Shown in pieces: positions 44,199 through 51,833 of a DNA stretch of 64,000 bases. The notes under the pieces were generated by a model that saw only the letters and a program-made list of their open reading frames with translations, had not been told where the DNA came from and did not search any database. Both the position numbers and the translations under genes were made by a program. Origin of the DNA: Pseudocitrobacter cyperus (GTDB lineage Bacteria; Pseudomonadota; Gammaproteobacteria; Enterobacterales; Enterobacteriaceae). Numbering within the stretch: position 1 is the stretch's first letter; every line of letters starts with the position of its first letter. The DNA lies in NCBI RefSeq assembly GCF_039889165.1, contig NZ_JAYMYY010000006.1:124001-188000 (forward strand), given 5' to 3'.

Positions 44199-44411
44199 AT
44201 GGATAAGGAACAGCTCATTGAAATCGCCAATACGGAAATGCCATTTGGCAAATACAAGGGACGTCGGCTGATTGACGTCCCGGAAGAGTATTTGCTCTGG
44301 TTTGCCCGTAAGGATCAATTCCCTGCCGGGCATCTTGGTGAGCTGATGGCCTTAACGTTGTTGATTAAGACCGAAGGGCTGACGCAGCTTGTGCAGCCCC
44401 TGAAACGTTAA
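44199..44411 (+). CDS. ypeB: Small protein YpeB (DUF3820)
   Basis: 70 aa. DUF3820 pattern: MPFGKYKGRRLIDVPEEYLLWF, typical of the quorum-sensing-regulator-like/nuclease-associated small family. The function is unknown. The ATG lies one base after the ligA TGA, so translation is probably coupled to ligA. The 3' end overlaps convergent yfeH by 4 bp. Confidence 0.92.
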   Translation: MDKEQLIEIANTEMPFGKYKGRRLIDVPEEYLLWFARKDQFPAGHLGELMALTLLIKTEGLTQLVQPLKR

Positions 44412-45400
44412 GCGTCGGCCGCATTCGCCGTGCGAGCCTGCTCTTCGGCCTGTCGTTTGTAACGACGAGCCATTACGGCGCACACCATTAGCTGAATCTG
44501 ATGGAAAATCATCAGCGGCAGCACCATCATGCCGATAACCGATGTCGGAAACAGAATGTTCGCCATCGGTATTCCATTCGCCAGGCTCTTTTTCGAGCCA
44601 CAGAAGACAATCGTAATTTCATCCGCTTTATTGAACCCGGCTTTACGCGCTACCACGATATTTATCGCAATGACAATCGCCAGCAGAATAATACTCACCA
44701 CCACAATAAACAGCAGTGACCCGAGCCCGACTTTATGCCAGATGCCGTTGACTACCGCTTCGCTGAACGCAGAGTAAACCACCAGCAGAATTGAAGTCTG
44801 GTCTGTTTTACCAATCCACTTTTTGTGTTTTGCCACAAATGCGCCCGTCCAGGGACGAGAGAGATGGCCAAGTACAAAGGGCAGCAACAACTGGAGCATA
44901 ATCTTGCCGACCTGATCCAGATTACCTTCCGCGCCGTGCATATTCATCAACAGCCCGACCAGCAGCGGTGACAGGAAAATACCCAGCAGGCTGGAAGCCG
45001 AAGCGGAACAGACCGCAGCCGCGACGTTGCCGCCCGCGAGCGAGGTAAACGCAATAGCCGACTGCACTGTCGCAGGCAAAATGCACAGATAGAGAAACCC
45101 GGTATATAGCGCAGGATCAACCGCCACTGGCGACCACCATACCAGCAGTACGCCGAGCGTCGGGAAGAGAATAAAGGTGCTGCACATCACCCACAGATGC
45201 AATCGCCAGTGACTTCCCCCGGCAATAATCGCCTCGCGAGACAGCTTCGCGCCGTGCATAAAGAACAACAGCGCAATCGCGGCAGTGGTGAGATGTTCAA
45301 AGAAAGGAATGAAATCCCCGCGCGCCGGGAAGAAAGACGCCAGCAGCACCACGGTGATCAGCGTTAGCGTGAACGGGTCAAGAATACGAAAAAGTTTCAT
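44408..45400 (-). CDS. yfeH: Bile acid:sodium symporter-family transporter YfeH
   Basis: 330 aa (E. coli 332). About ten TM helices of the BASS/SBF-like fold. Conserved motifs: FFMHGAKLSREAIIAG in TM2-3, LPATVQSAIAFTSLAGGNVAAAVCSASASSLLG (core part CSASASSLLG), and VFCGSKKSLANGIPMANILF near the C-terminus. The substrate is not known. Divergent from the LysR gene yfeR across 89 bp, so YfeR may control it. Confidence 0.94.
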   Translation of the reverse strand: MKLFRILDPFTLTLITVVLLASFFPARGDFIPFFEHLTTAAIALLFFMHGAKLSREAIIAGGSHWRLHLWVMCSTFILFPTLGVLLVWWSPVAVDPALYTGFLYLCILPATVQSAIAFTSLAGGNVAAAVCSASASSLLGIFLSPLLVGLLMNMHGAEGNLDQVGKIMLQLLLPFVLGHLSRPWTGAFVAKHKKWIGKTDQTSILLVVYSAFSEAVVNGIWHKVGLGSLLFIVVVSIILLAIVIAINIVVARKAGFNKADEITIVFCGSKKSLANGIPMANILFPTSVIGMMVLPLMIFHQIQLMVCAVMARRYKRQAEEQARTANAADA

Positions 45401-45489
45401 AAAGACTCCTGAAAATCGATGGCGCTATTGTGCTTCTTTCAGTTTGAGAAATAAAATTGATTTATTGCATCTATTTATGAAGAAAATCG

Positions 45490-46416
45490 ATGAATTACTC
45501 CTTACGGCAATTAAAAGTTTTCGTCACTGTTGCGCAGGAAAAAAGTTTTAGCCGGGCAGGGGAGCGTATCGGCCTGAGCCAGTCGGCAGTGAGCCACAGC
45601 GTGAAAGAGCTGGAGCACCACACCGGGGTGCGCCTTCTTGACCGGACTACGCGCGAAGTGGTGTTAACAGAGGCCGGCCAGCAGCTTGCCGTCCGGCTTG
45701 AACGTTTGCTGGATGAACTGAACAGTACGCTGCGTGATGCCGGGCGCATGGGGCAGCAACTGAGCGGGAAAGTTCGGGTTGCCGCCAGCCAGACGATTTC
45801 AGCGCATCTTATTCCCCAGTGCATCGCGGAAAGTCAGCGCCGCTATCCTGATATTCAGTTTGTTCTGCACGATCGCCCGCAGCAGTGGGTGATGGAGAGC
45901 ATCCGTCAGGGGGATGTGGATTTTGGTATCGTTATCGATCCCGGAGCGGTGGGCGATCTTCAGTGCGAGGCGATCCTCTCTGAACCCTTTTTCATGCTTT
46001 GCCATCGTGACCACCCGTTCGCGGCGCAGGATCATGTGTCCTGGCAGGCGCTGCAGGGAGCAAAACTGGTGTTGCAGGATTACGCCTCCGGTAGTCGACC
46101 GCTGATTGATGCGGCGCTGGCACGTCATGGTATCCAGGCGGATATTGTGCAGGAGATTGGTCATCCCGCGACGCTATTTCCGATGGTTGCGGCTGGCATT
46201 GGCATCAGCATTCTTCCCGCGCTGGCGCTGCCATTGCCGCAGGGGAGCCCTCTGGTCGTGAAACGTATTACGCCCGTGGTGGAGAGGCAGTTGATGCTCG
46301 CACGTAGAAAAAATCGTTCGCTTTCTACCGCCGCGGAGGCGCTGTGGGAAGTGGTACGCGATGAAGGCTGTGCGCTGATGACCGAGCGGCAAGGAGATTC
46401 GTTATATCGGCTATAG
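45490..46416 (+). CDS. yfeR: LysR-type regulator YfeR
   Basis: 308 aa. N-terminal winged helix (about 1-60; SFSRAGERIGLSQSAVSHSVKE part ERIGLSQSAVSHSV), then a periplasmic-binding-like effector domain (about 90-295). Matches E. coli YfeR, reported in Salmonella to respond to low osmolarity and to act on yfeH. The divergent yfeH-yfeR layout fits. Effector unknown. Confidence 0.93.
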   Translation: MNYSLRQLKVFVTVAQEKSFSRAGERIGLSQSAVSHSVKELEHHTGVRLLDRTTREVVLTEAGQQLAVRLERLLDELNSTLRDAGRMGQQLSGKVRVAASQTISAHLIPQCIAESQRRYPDIQFVLHDRPQQWVMESIRQGDVDFGIVIDPGAVGDLQCEAILSEPFFMLCHRDHPFAAQDHVSWQALQGAKLVLQDYASGSRPLIDAALARHGIQADIVQEIGHPATLFPMVAAGIGISILPALALPLPQGSPLVVKRITPVVERQLMLARRKNRSLSTAAEALWEVVRDEGCALMTERQGDSLYRL

Positions 46417-46613
46417 GGAGGATGGCCAATCAGGTTTTAAATTGCGAATTTTGGAATCGTTTAAAGACATTTGGTGGCGCGACAGAATTGAACTGACCAC
46501 CAAATATTCAGGATGCGGTGAGAAAACAAGACACGCATTAGGAAAGATTTTCACGCTAACTTATTGAAACCTAAATTAATATAGGTTTAGAAGTACGCCT
46601 GAAAACAGAAATT

Positions 46614-46689
46614 TGGCTCCTCTGACTGGACTCGAACCAGTGACATACGGATTAACAGTCCGCCGTTCTACCGACTGAACTACAGAGGA
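46614..46689 (-). tRNA. tRNA-Asn (GTT)
   Basis: 76 nt including CCA. On the minus strand it begins TCCTCTGTAGTTCAGTCGG; the anticodon loop reads CTGTTAA with anticodon GTT, then T-arm GGTTCGAGTCC and a closed acceptor stem. In E. coli several asn tRNA genes flank nac-cbl at 44 min; here the same neighbours sit in the former xap locus. Confidence 0.98.
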
Positions 46690-46813
46690 ATCGTGTGAAC
46701 GGGGCGCATATTAACGGGGTGCCTGCGGCTTGTCAAAGGTTGTATGGCCCCTGTGCGTTCGTTTGCTGACAATTTCAGCAACATACGCCTGAGTGGCGAT
46801 TTTTTTGCCGATC

Positions 46814-46952
46814 TGCACCGATGTGGTGCGGATTTACCCCTAATGGGGCAGATCAATATCTTCTGACTGAGTGTGAAAAAGAGTCCAGCGATTGGAAAGC
46901 CCTGTTACACGCCTGTTGAATCGCGATCGCAAAAGCTGGCAAGCATCTTGCA
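46814..46952 (+). promoter_or_regulatory. nac control region: NtrC site and sigma-54 promoter
   Basis: TGCACCGATGTGGTGCG (46814-46830) fits the NtrC site consensus (TGCACY-N4-TGGTGCA) except for the last base. TGGCAAGCATCTTGCA (46937-46952) fits the sigma-54 -24/-12 consensus TGGCAC-N5-TTGCA. Nitrogen-limitation control of nac by NtrC and sigma-54 is established in Klebsiella and E. coli; these elements show it is preserved here. The centre-to-start distance (about 140 bp) implies DNA looping. Confidence 0.88.
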
Positions 46953-46998
46953 ACTCCTCCGATATCTAAACGCCATTGTTGGCAGTACAGGAGGCAAA

Positions 46999-47916
46999 AT
47001 GAACTTAAGACGACTGAAGTACTTTGTGAAAATCGTCGATATCGGTAGCCTGACTCAGGCCGCTGAAGTGTTACATATCGCACAGCCCGCACTGAGCCAG
47101 CAGGTCGCCACGCTGGAAGGCGAACTCGATCAACAATTGTTGATCCGTACCAAGCGCGGCGTAACGCCAACCGAAGCGGGTAAAGTGCTCTATACCCATG
47201 CCCGCACCATCCTCCGCCAGTGTGAGCAGGCGCAGCTAGCGGTTAATAATGTCGGGCAAACGCTCAGCGGCCCGGTTTCAATAGGCCTGGCGCCAGGAAC
47301 TGCCGCATCATCCATCACCATGCCGTTACTGCAGGCAGTGCGTAATGAATTACCCGATGTTCTGATTTATCTCCATGAAAACAGCGGGTCTGCGCTGAAT
47401 GATAAGCTGCTAAGTGGACAACTGGACATGGCGGTATTGTACGATCGTTCGCCTGTCGCTGGCGTTAATAGCCAGCCGCTGCTGAAAGAAGATCTCTATC
47501 TGGTCGGTACACGGGATTGCCCGGGACAGAGTATCGATTTAACCGCCGTCGCGGAGATGAATTTATTCCTGCCGCGTGATTACAGCGCCGTCCGTGCTCG
47601 CGTGGATGAAGCTTTTTCTCTGCGTCGCCTGACCGCCAAAATTATCGGCGAGATTGAATCCCTTTCCACCCTGACAGCGGCAATCGCAAGTGGAATGGGG
47701 GTGACGGTGCTGCCAGAATCCGCGGCGCGTTCGTTATCGCAGGCGGCAAATGGCTGGATGGCGCGTATTACCACGCCATCAATGAGCCTGCCTCTGTCGC
47801 TGAATATGTCGGCGCGGGGCTCGCTCTCTCCACAGGCTCAGGCGGTGAAAGAAATTTTGATTTCTCTGGTAAGTCGCCCGGCGCTGGATAACCGTGAATT
47901 GCAGTTGGTTAGCTAA
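46999..47916 (+). CDS. nac: Nitrogen assimilation control protein Nac
   Basis: LysR-family regulator that passes nitrogen-limitation signals to sigma-70 promoters. 305 aa from ATG 46999 (MNLRRLKYFVKIVDIGSLTQ) with GGAGG upstream; the longer frame starts before the sigma-54 promoter and cannot be right. Helix-turn-helix about 18-38 (QAAEVLHIAQPALSQQVATL). The C-terminus RELQLVS matches E. coli Nac. cbl follows 101 bp later. Confidence 0.95.
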   Translation: MNLRRLKYFVKIVDIGSLTQAAEVLHIAQPALSQQVATLEGELDQQLLIRTKRGVTPTEAGKVLYTHARTILRQCEQAQLAVNNVGQTLSGPVSIGLAPGTAASSITMPLLQAVRNELPDVLIYLHENSGSALNDKLLSGQLDMAVLYDRSPVAGVNSQPLLKEDLYLVGTRDCPGQSIDLTAVAEMNLFLPRDYSAVRARVDEAFSLRRLTAKIIGEIESLSTLTAAIASGMGVTVLPESAARSLSQAANGWMARITTPSMSLPLSLNMSARGSLSPQAQAVKEILISLVSRPALDNRELQLVS

Positions 47917-48017
47917 CGTATATTCTTTTAAGTAATAAGTTGCTGGTTTTTATTATTTGTTAGCGGACGCGTCAGACTTTAACAATAGTGCAATGTCTGA
48001 TCGACCCGGAGGGGAAG

Positions 48018-48968
48018 GTGAACTTCCAGCAACTGAAAATTATTCGTGAAGCAGCAAGGCAGGATTACAACCTGACCGAAGTTGCCAATATGCTTTATAC
48101 ATCGCAGTCGGGTGTGAGCCGTCATATCCGCGAGCTGGAAGAAGAACTGGGGATTGAGATCTTCATCCGCCGCGGTAAGCGGCTGCTGGGGATGACTGAA
48201 CCGGGTAAAGCGCTCTTAGTGATTGCCGAGCGCATTCTAAATGAGGCAAGCAATGTCCGTCGCCTTGCCGATCTCTTCACGAACGATGGTTCAGGTGTAT
48301 TAACCATCGCCACGACACACACTCAGGCGCGATACAGTCTGCCTCCGGTAATAAAGGCATTTCGGGAAATCTTCCCGGATGTTCGTCTGGAGCTGGTGCA
48401 GGGCACACCGCAGGAAATAGAAGCGCTGCTGCACAACGGCGGCGCGGATATCGGCATTGCCAGTGAACGCCTGAGCAATGACAGCACGCTGGTGGCTTTC
48501 CCCTGGTTCCGCTGGCACCATCATGTGCTGGTGCCGCAGGATCACCCTCTGACGCAAATCACGCCGCTAACGCTGGAAGCTATCGCCCGCTGGCCGCTCA
48601 TTACTTATCGCCAGGGGATCACCGGTCGCTCGCGCATCGATGAGGCATTTAATCGTAAAGGGCTACTGCCTGATATTGTGCTGAGTGCGCAGGATTCTGA
48701 TGTTATCAAAACCTACGTCGAGCTGGGGCTGGGTATTGGCCTGGTGGCGGAACAGTCCGGAGATGTGCAGGAATCCGGAAAGCTGGTTCGCCTGGATACG
48801 CATCATCTGTTTGATGCTAATACCGTGTGGCTCGGGCTTAAGCGTGGGCAATTGCAGCGCAACTATGTCTGGCGCTTTATCGAGCTCTGCAATGCCGGGT
48901 TGTCGCTGGAGGAGATTAAGCGGCAGGCGATGGAACCTGATGAGCTGGCCCTGGATTACCAGATTTAA
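48018..48968 (+). CDS. cbl: CysB-like LysR regulator Cbl
   Basis: 316 aa from GTG 48018 (V/MNFQQLKIIREAARQDYNLT), preceded by GGAGGGGAAG; same length as E. coli Cbl. It activates genes for organosulfur (taurine, alkanesulfonate) use during sulfate starvation. HTH about 18-40 (TEVANMLYTSQSGVSRHIRE), effector domain with TTHTQARYSLPPVIKAF. The nac-cbl pair lets Nac drive cbl, as in E. coli. A terminator follows. Confidence 0.95.
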   Translation: MNFQQLKIIREAARQDYNLTEVANMLYTSQSGVSRHIRELEEELGIEIFIRRGKRLLGMTEPGKALLVIAERILNEASNVRRLADLFTNDGSGVLTIATTHTQARYSLPPVIKAFREIFPDVRLELVQGTPQEIEALLHNGGADIGIASERLSNDSTLVAFPWFRWHHHVLVPQDHPLTQITPLTLEAIARWPLITYRQGITGRSRIDEAFNRKGLLPDIVLSAQDSDVIKTYVELGLGIGLVAEQSGDVQESGKLVRLDTHHLFDANTVWLGLKRGQLQRNYVWRFIELCNAGLSLEEIKRQAMEPDELALDYQI

Positions 48969-48976
48969 CCTTTACG

Positions 48977-49009
48977 AGCCGGCGCGTCAGTGCGACACGC
49001 CGGCTTTTT
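48977..49009 (+). terminator. Terminator after cbl
   Basis: AGCCGGCG / CGCCGGCT stem with a 13-base loop that can itself pair partly (GTC/GAC), then TTTTT. Convergent with the molybdopterin oxidoreductase gene. Confidence 0.88.
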
Positions 49010-49018
49010 CTGATGAGA

Positions 49019-49786
49019 TTAAATACCACTGAACCAGTTGTAGCCTTGATCCTCCCAGTAACCGCCAGGGTTGGTATCGCTGACAAATATGGCCGCGATA
49101 TGTTTGGCGTTTTTGAACCCCAGCTTGGTGGGAACCCTGAGTCGCAGGGGGAAACCATACTCTTCCGGTAATGCCTTACCTGCGAAATCCAGTGCCAGAA
49201 TGGTTTGCGGATGTAGCGCGGTGGCCATATCAATACTGGAGTAGTAACGATCCGCACATTTAAAACCCACGTAACGGGCGGTGAGATCGGCACCGATATG
49301 CTGCAGGAAGAGTTTCAGCGGAATGCCTCCCCACTGGCCAATCGCGCTCCAGCCTTCAATGCAGATCAACCGCGTAATCTGGCTTTGCCGGGGCAGGCGT
49401 TGTAATTGCTCCAGCGTCCACGGCGCTTTTTTTTCCACCATGCCAGAGACTTCCAGCCGATAGTCGGCCAGATCCACGATCGGCGCATTGTACGCCGGAT
49501 AAAAGGCGTTAAACGGAAAGGGATCGGTTATCTGATCCGGACGATAAGTTTGCACCAGACGCTGGCCGCTGAATAACCAGGACTGAACGCGATCGTTCCA
49601 GCGAGACATCGCCCAGAGGACTTTATCGACCTGATCGCCACTCTGCATATCGCAGCCGGTCAGCATCGCCACGCCACCCAGGGTCAATCCTGAACGGAGC
49701 AGGAGTCGACGCTGTAAATTCACTAACTGCTTTTTCTGATCCGGCTCCAGAACCGGCGCACTCCGGCGGGAAATTTTATTCTTCAC
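49019..49786 (-). CDS. Exported molybdopterin-dependent oxidoreductase (sulfite-oxidase/MsrP-like family)
   Basis: 255 aa from GTG 49786, which has GGGGG 5 bases upstream and overlaps the cytochrome gene stop; a TTG at 49828 is the only longer option. N-terminus has twin arginines (LQRRLLLRSG, about 25-33) followed by a hydrophobic stretch ending LTGC (Cys about 45), so it may be a Tat substrate and a lipoprotein. Oxidoreductase molybdopterin-binding domain (about 100-250) with the presumed Mo-ligand Cys in RLICIEGWSAIGQWGG (about 142) and FPLRLRVPTKLGFKNAKH. Cofactor type is inferred. It shares the architecture of MsrP (YedY) but is not that protein; substrate unknown. Confidence 0.88.
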   Translation of the reverse strand: MKNKISRRSAPVLEPDQKKQLVNLQRRLLLRSGLTLGGVAMLTGCDMQSGDQVDKVLWAMSRWNDRVQSWLFSGQRLVQTYRPDQITDPFPFNAFYPAYNAPIVDLADYRLEVSGMVEKKAPWTLEQLQRLPRQSQITRLICIEGWSAIGQWGGIPLKLFLQHIGADLTARYVGFKCADRYYSSIDMATALHPQTILALDFAGKALPEEYGFPLRLRVPTKLGFKNAKHIAAIFVSDTNPGGYWEDQGYNWFSGI

Positions 49787-50384
49787 GTTTACCCCCAGTG
49801 AGCATGCTCCATAAGGTGGATGGCACAATAATCACCATCAGAACGTGGATGATGACAAACAGCCCTACGCCCGCCATAGCGAAAAAGTGGACGTAGCGCG
49901 CGATAGCAAAACCGCCGAATAGCGCTACCAGCCAGTACAGTTGTACGGGTTTCCAGATAGCCAGCCCGGAAAGAACCAGCAGCAGGCTCGGTACCAGAAC
50001 GCCCAAATACATCAATTTTTGAATCGCGTTGTAATGGCCGTGGCGATGGCGTAAGCGCAGGGTGAATGTCAGACCAATATCACGCCATAGCGCGGCAAAG
50101 CTCAGCGGCAGCAGGTCGCGGCGAAAGTGCTCGCTGAACAGGCTCCACAGCAGATAACAACAGGCGTTGAACACTAACAGCCACATCACCGCCAGATGCC
50201 AGCCAATCGCGCCGCCAAGCCAGCCGCCTAATGTTGCAACGGGGGGGAAGGTGAAGGCGAACAGCGGTGCGGCGTTATAAATTTCCCAGCCACTCATGAA
50301 CATGCAGACCATCGCAAACACGTTTACCCAGTGGGTGAGCCTGACGGGCCAGCGATGCACCGGCCGTGATGTATTGGTTTTCAT
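49776..50384 (-). CDS. Cytochrome b561-type membrane protein, electron partner of the Mo enzyme
   Basis: 202 aa, four TM helices (about 15-35, 60-82, 125-147, 160-187). Candidate haem-b ligands: His18 (RLTHWVN), His63 (AIGWHLAVMW), His166 (RYVHFFAMAG) and His180 (VIIHVLMV), the pattern of the Ni-hydrogenase/cytochrome b561 family. It would pass electrons between the quinone pool and the exported Mo enzyme, as MsrQ does for MsrP, although MsrQ belongs to a different family. Its 3' end overlaps the Mo-enzyme gene by 11 bases. Confidence 0.88.
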   Translation of the reverse strand: MKTNTSRPVHRWPVRLTHWVNVFAMVCMFMSGWEIYNAAPLFAFTFPPVATLGGWLGGAIGWHLAVMWLLVFNACCYLLWSLFSEHFRRDLLPLSFAALWRDIGLTFTLRLRHRHGHYNAIQKLMYLGVLVPSLLLVLSGLAIWKPVQLYWLVALFGGFAIARYVHFFAMAGVGLFVIIHVLMVIIVPSTLWSMLTGGKREE

Positions 50385-50398
50385 GCTGGCCTCCTGGC

Positions 50399-51022
50399 TT
50401 ACATTGGCGGTACTGTTCCATTTTTTCCGGCAGAAATACGGGTGGCGACGCGTTCGCCCTTATCGTCAGCGGCGGAGAAGAGAACAATATGGGTGCCGGG
50501 TTTCAGCAGGCTGCGATCGCCGGGATCAATCGTCACGATTGGCGTGTCGTCCGGTACGATGACATTTTTTTGCTGATTCCCGTAATTGACGGTCAGGGTA
50601 CGTCCATTGGTATTGACCAGTTTCCCGATGGTGCCGTTAGTCATGGTATTGGTTTTGCCATCAGCGGATTCCCAGGGAGAATGTCCTTCACCTGTTCCAC
50701 GCAGGCTTGGGGCGAACACATGCACTTCCAGCGCCTTCAGACTACCGTCAGCCTGGGGAACCGCAGCGGTACCGATAAAACTGTCCGCTTTAATATCTTC
50801 CGGGGAGCCCTTAGATACGCTAAATACCTGGGTTTTATCATTTAGTTTGACCTCGACTTTTTCACCTTTCCTGTCGGTGAGTTCGAGACGGCTATCTGTC
50901 ACCTGATCTATCGTCCCTCGCAGAGGGGCGATGGCTTTGCTTGCTGTTTGTGCACTGGCAATGCCGCTACACATCATCAGGGTGGACAGCAGTAAACCGG
51001 CAATACGTTGGTGTGTGTGCAT
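50399..51022 (-). CDS. Periplasmic DUF5666-like beta-rich protein
   Basis: 207 aa from ATG 51022, with AGGAG upstream. Signal peptide MHTHQRIAGLLLSTLMMCSGIASA (cleavage near 24). The mature part shows two similar beta modules opening GTIDQVTDSRLELTDRKG and GTIGKLVNTNGRTLTVNYG, with VEVKLNDKTQVF-type strands, as in DUF5666 proteins. It has no Cys after the signal, so it is not a haem or disulfide protein. First gene of the three-gene redox operon; 14 bp before the cytochrome gene. Function unknown; metal or redox-stress binding would be a guess from the regulator type. Confidence 0.82.
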   Translation of the reverse strand: MHTHQRIAGLLLSTLMMCSGIASAQTASKAIAPLRGTIDQVTDSRLELTDRKGEKVEVKLNDKTQVFSVSKGSPEDIKADSFIGTAAVPQADGSLKALEVHVFAPSLRGTGEGHSPWESADGKTNTMTNGTIGKLVNTNGRTLTVNYGNQQKNVIVPDDTPIVTIDPGDRSLLKPGTHIVLFSAADDKGERVATRISAGKNGTVPPM

Positions 51023-51083
51023 AACATTCTCCTGTGTTTGTTTGTCAATTAAGCATGACAGTTGATCAGGGCAGCACCATGTC

Positions 51084-51111
51084 CGATTGATGACATTAAT
51101 GTCATCAATCG
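51084..51111. promoter_or_regulatory. Perfect 28-bp palindrome between the redox operon and the two-component genes
   Basis: Each half reads CGATTGATGACATT, and the second half is its exact reverse complement. It stands about 60 bp from the DUF5666-like start and 50 bp from the response-regulator start. Size, symmetry and place are those of a response-regulator operator. It is not the CusR/HprR box (CATTACA...TGTAATG type), although the regulator is of that family. Confidence 0.75.
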
Positions 51112-51161
51112 ATGCTGCACAAACTGGTAATCTGTTTGCAGATGTCATCAAGGTGGTGAAA

Positions 51162-51833
51162 ATGCGCATATTAGTGGTGGAAGATGATACCGGAACCGGT
51201 AATTACCTGAAGAAGGGGCTTACGGAGGCGGGATACGGCGTCGATTTGGCGCGTGATGGTACTGATGGTTTGTTTCGGGCGCTGGAGCATCAATATGATG
51301 CCATTGTGCTGGATGTCATGCTGCCGGGGCTCGATGGCTGGCAGATCATTGATGTTTTACGCAAGAAAAGCGATGTACCAATCCTGTTTCTGACCGCCCG
51401 TGATGAGGTTCAGGATCGTATTCATGGCCTTGAACTGGGTGCCGATGATTACCTGGTCAAACCTTTCTCATTCACGGAACTGGTGCTACGGCTGCGAACG
51501 CTGTTACGTCGCGGTACTGTGCGTGAATCCGATCGTTATACCATTGCCGATATGCATATCGATGTGCTGCGACGTAAAGTTACGCGCCAGGATACAGTTA
51601 TCACTTTGACAAATAAAGAGTTTATGCTGTTGCATCTTCTGGCGCGACGCGAGGGGGAAGTCCTGTCGCGTACTATGATCGCCTCGCAGGTATGGGATAT
51701 GAATTTTGATAGCGACACCAATGTCGTGGATGTGGCGATTAAGCGCCTACGGGCGAAAGTGGATCGGCCGTTTGAGCCTAAGCTCATCCATACTGTGCGC
51801 GGCATCGGCTATGTCTGTGAGGTTCGCCCATGA
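51162..51833 (+). CDS. OmpR-family response regulator (CusR/HprR-like)
   Basis: 223 aa from ATG 51162, with AGGTGG upstream; the longer frame begins inside the palindrome and is rejected. Receiver domain (1-115): acidic pocket VVEDD, phospho-acceptor Asp51 (IVLDVMLPG), LTARD and switch Lys in YLVKPF. Winged-helix effector (about 125-220) with SQVWDMNFDSDTNVVDVAIK and HTVRGIGYVCEV. Closest visible relatives are CusR, PcoR/CopR and HprR. Stop overlaps the kinase start (ATGA). Confidence 0.92.
   Translation: MRILVVEDDTGTGNYLKKGLTEAGYGVDLARDGTDGLFRALEHQYDAIVLDVMLPGLDGWQIIDVLRKKSDVPILFLTARDEVQDRIHGLELGADDYLVKPFSFTELVLRLRTLLRRGTVRESDRYTIADMHIDVLRRKVTRQDTVITLTNKEFMLLHLLARREGEVLSRTMIASQVWDMNFDSDTNVVDVAIKRLRAKVDRPFEPKLIHTVRGIGYVCEVRP

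Noticed and set aside
46836..46852. ACCCCTAATGGGGC as a second NtrC site before nac
   Set aside because: Symmetric, but the spacing is one base short of the NtrC consensus and the arms differ from GCAC/GTGC.
49019..49786. Calling the Mo enzyme MsrP (YedY)
   Set aside because: The domain family is shared, but the N-terminus, the length (255 aa versus more than 300) and the partner cytochrome differ, so I leave it unnamed.
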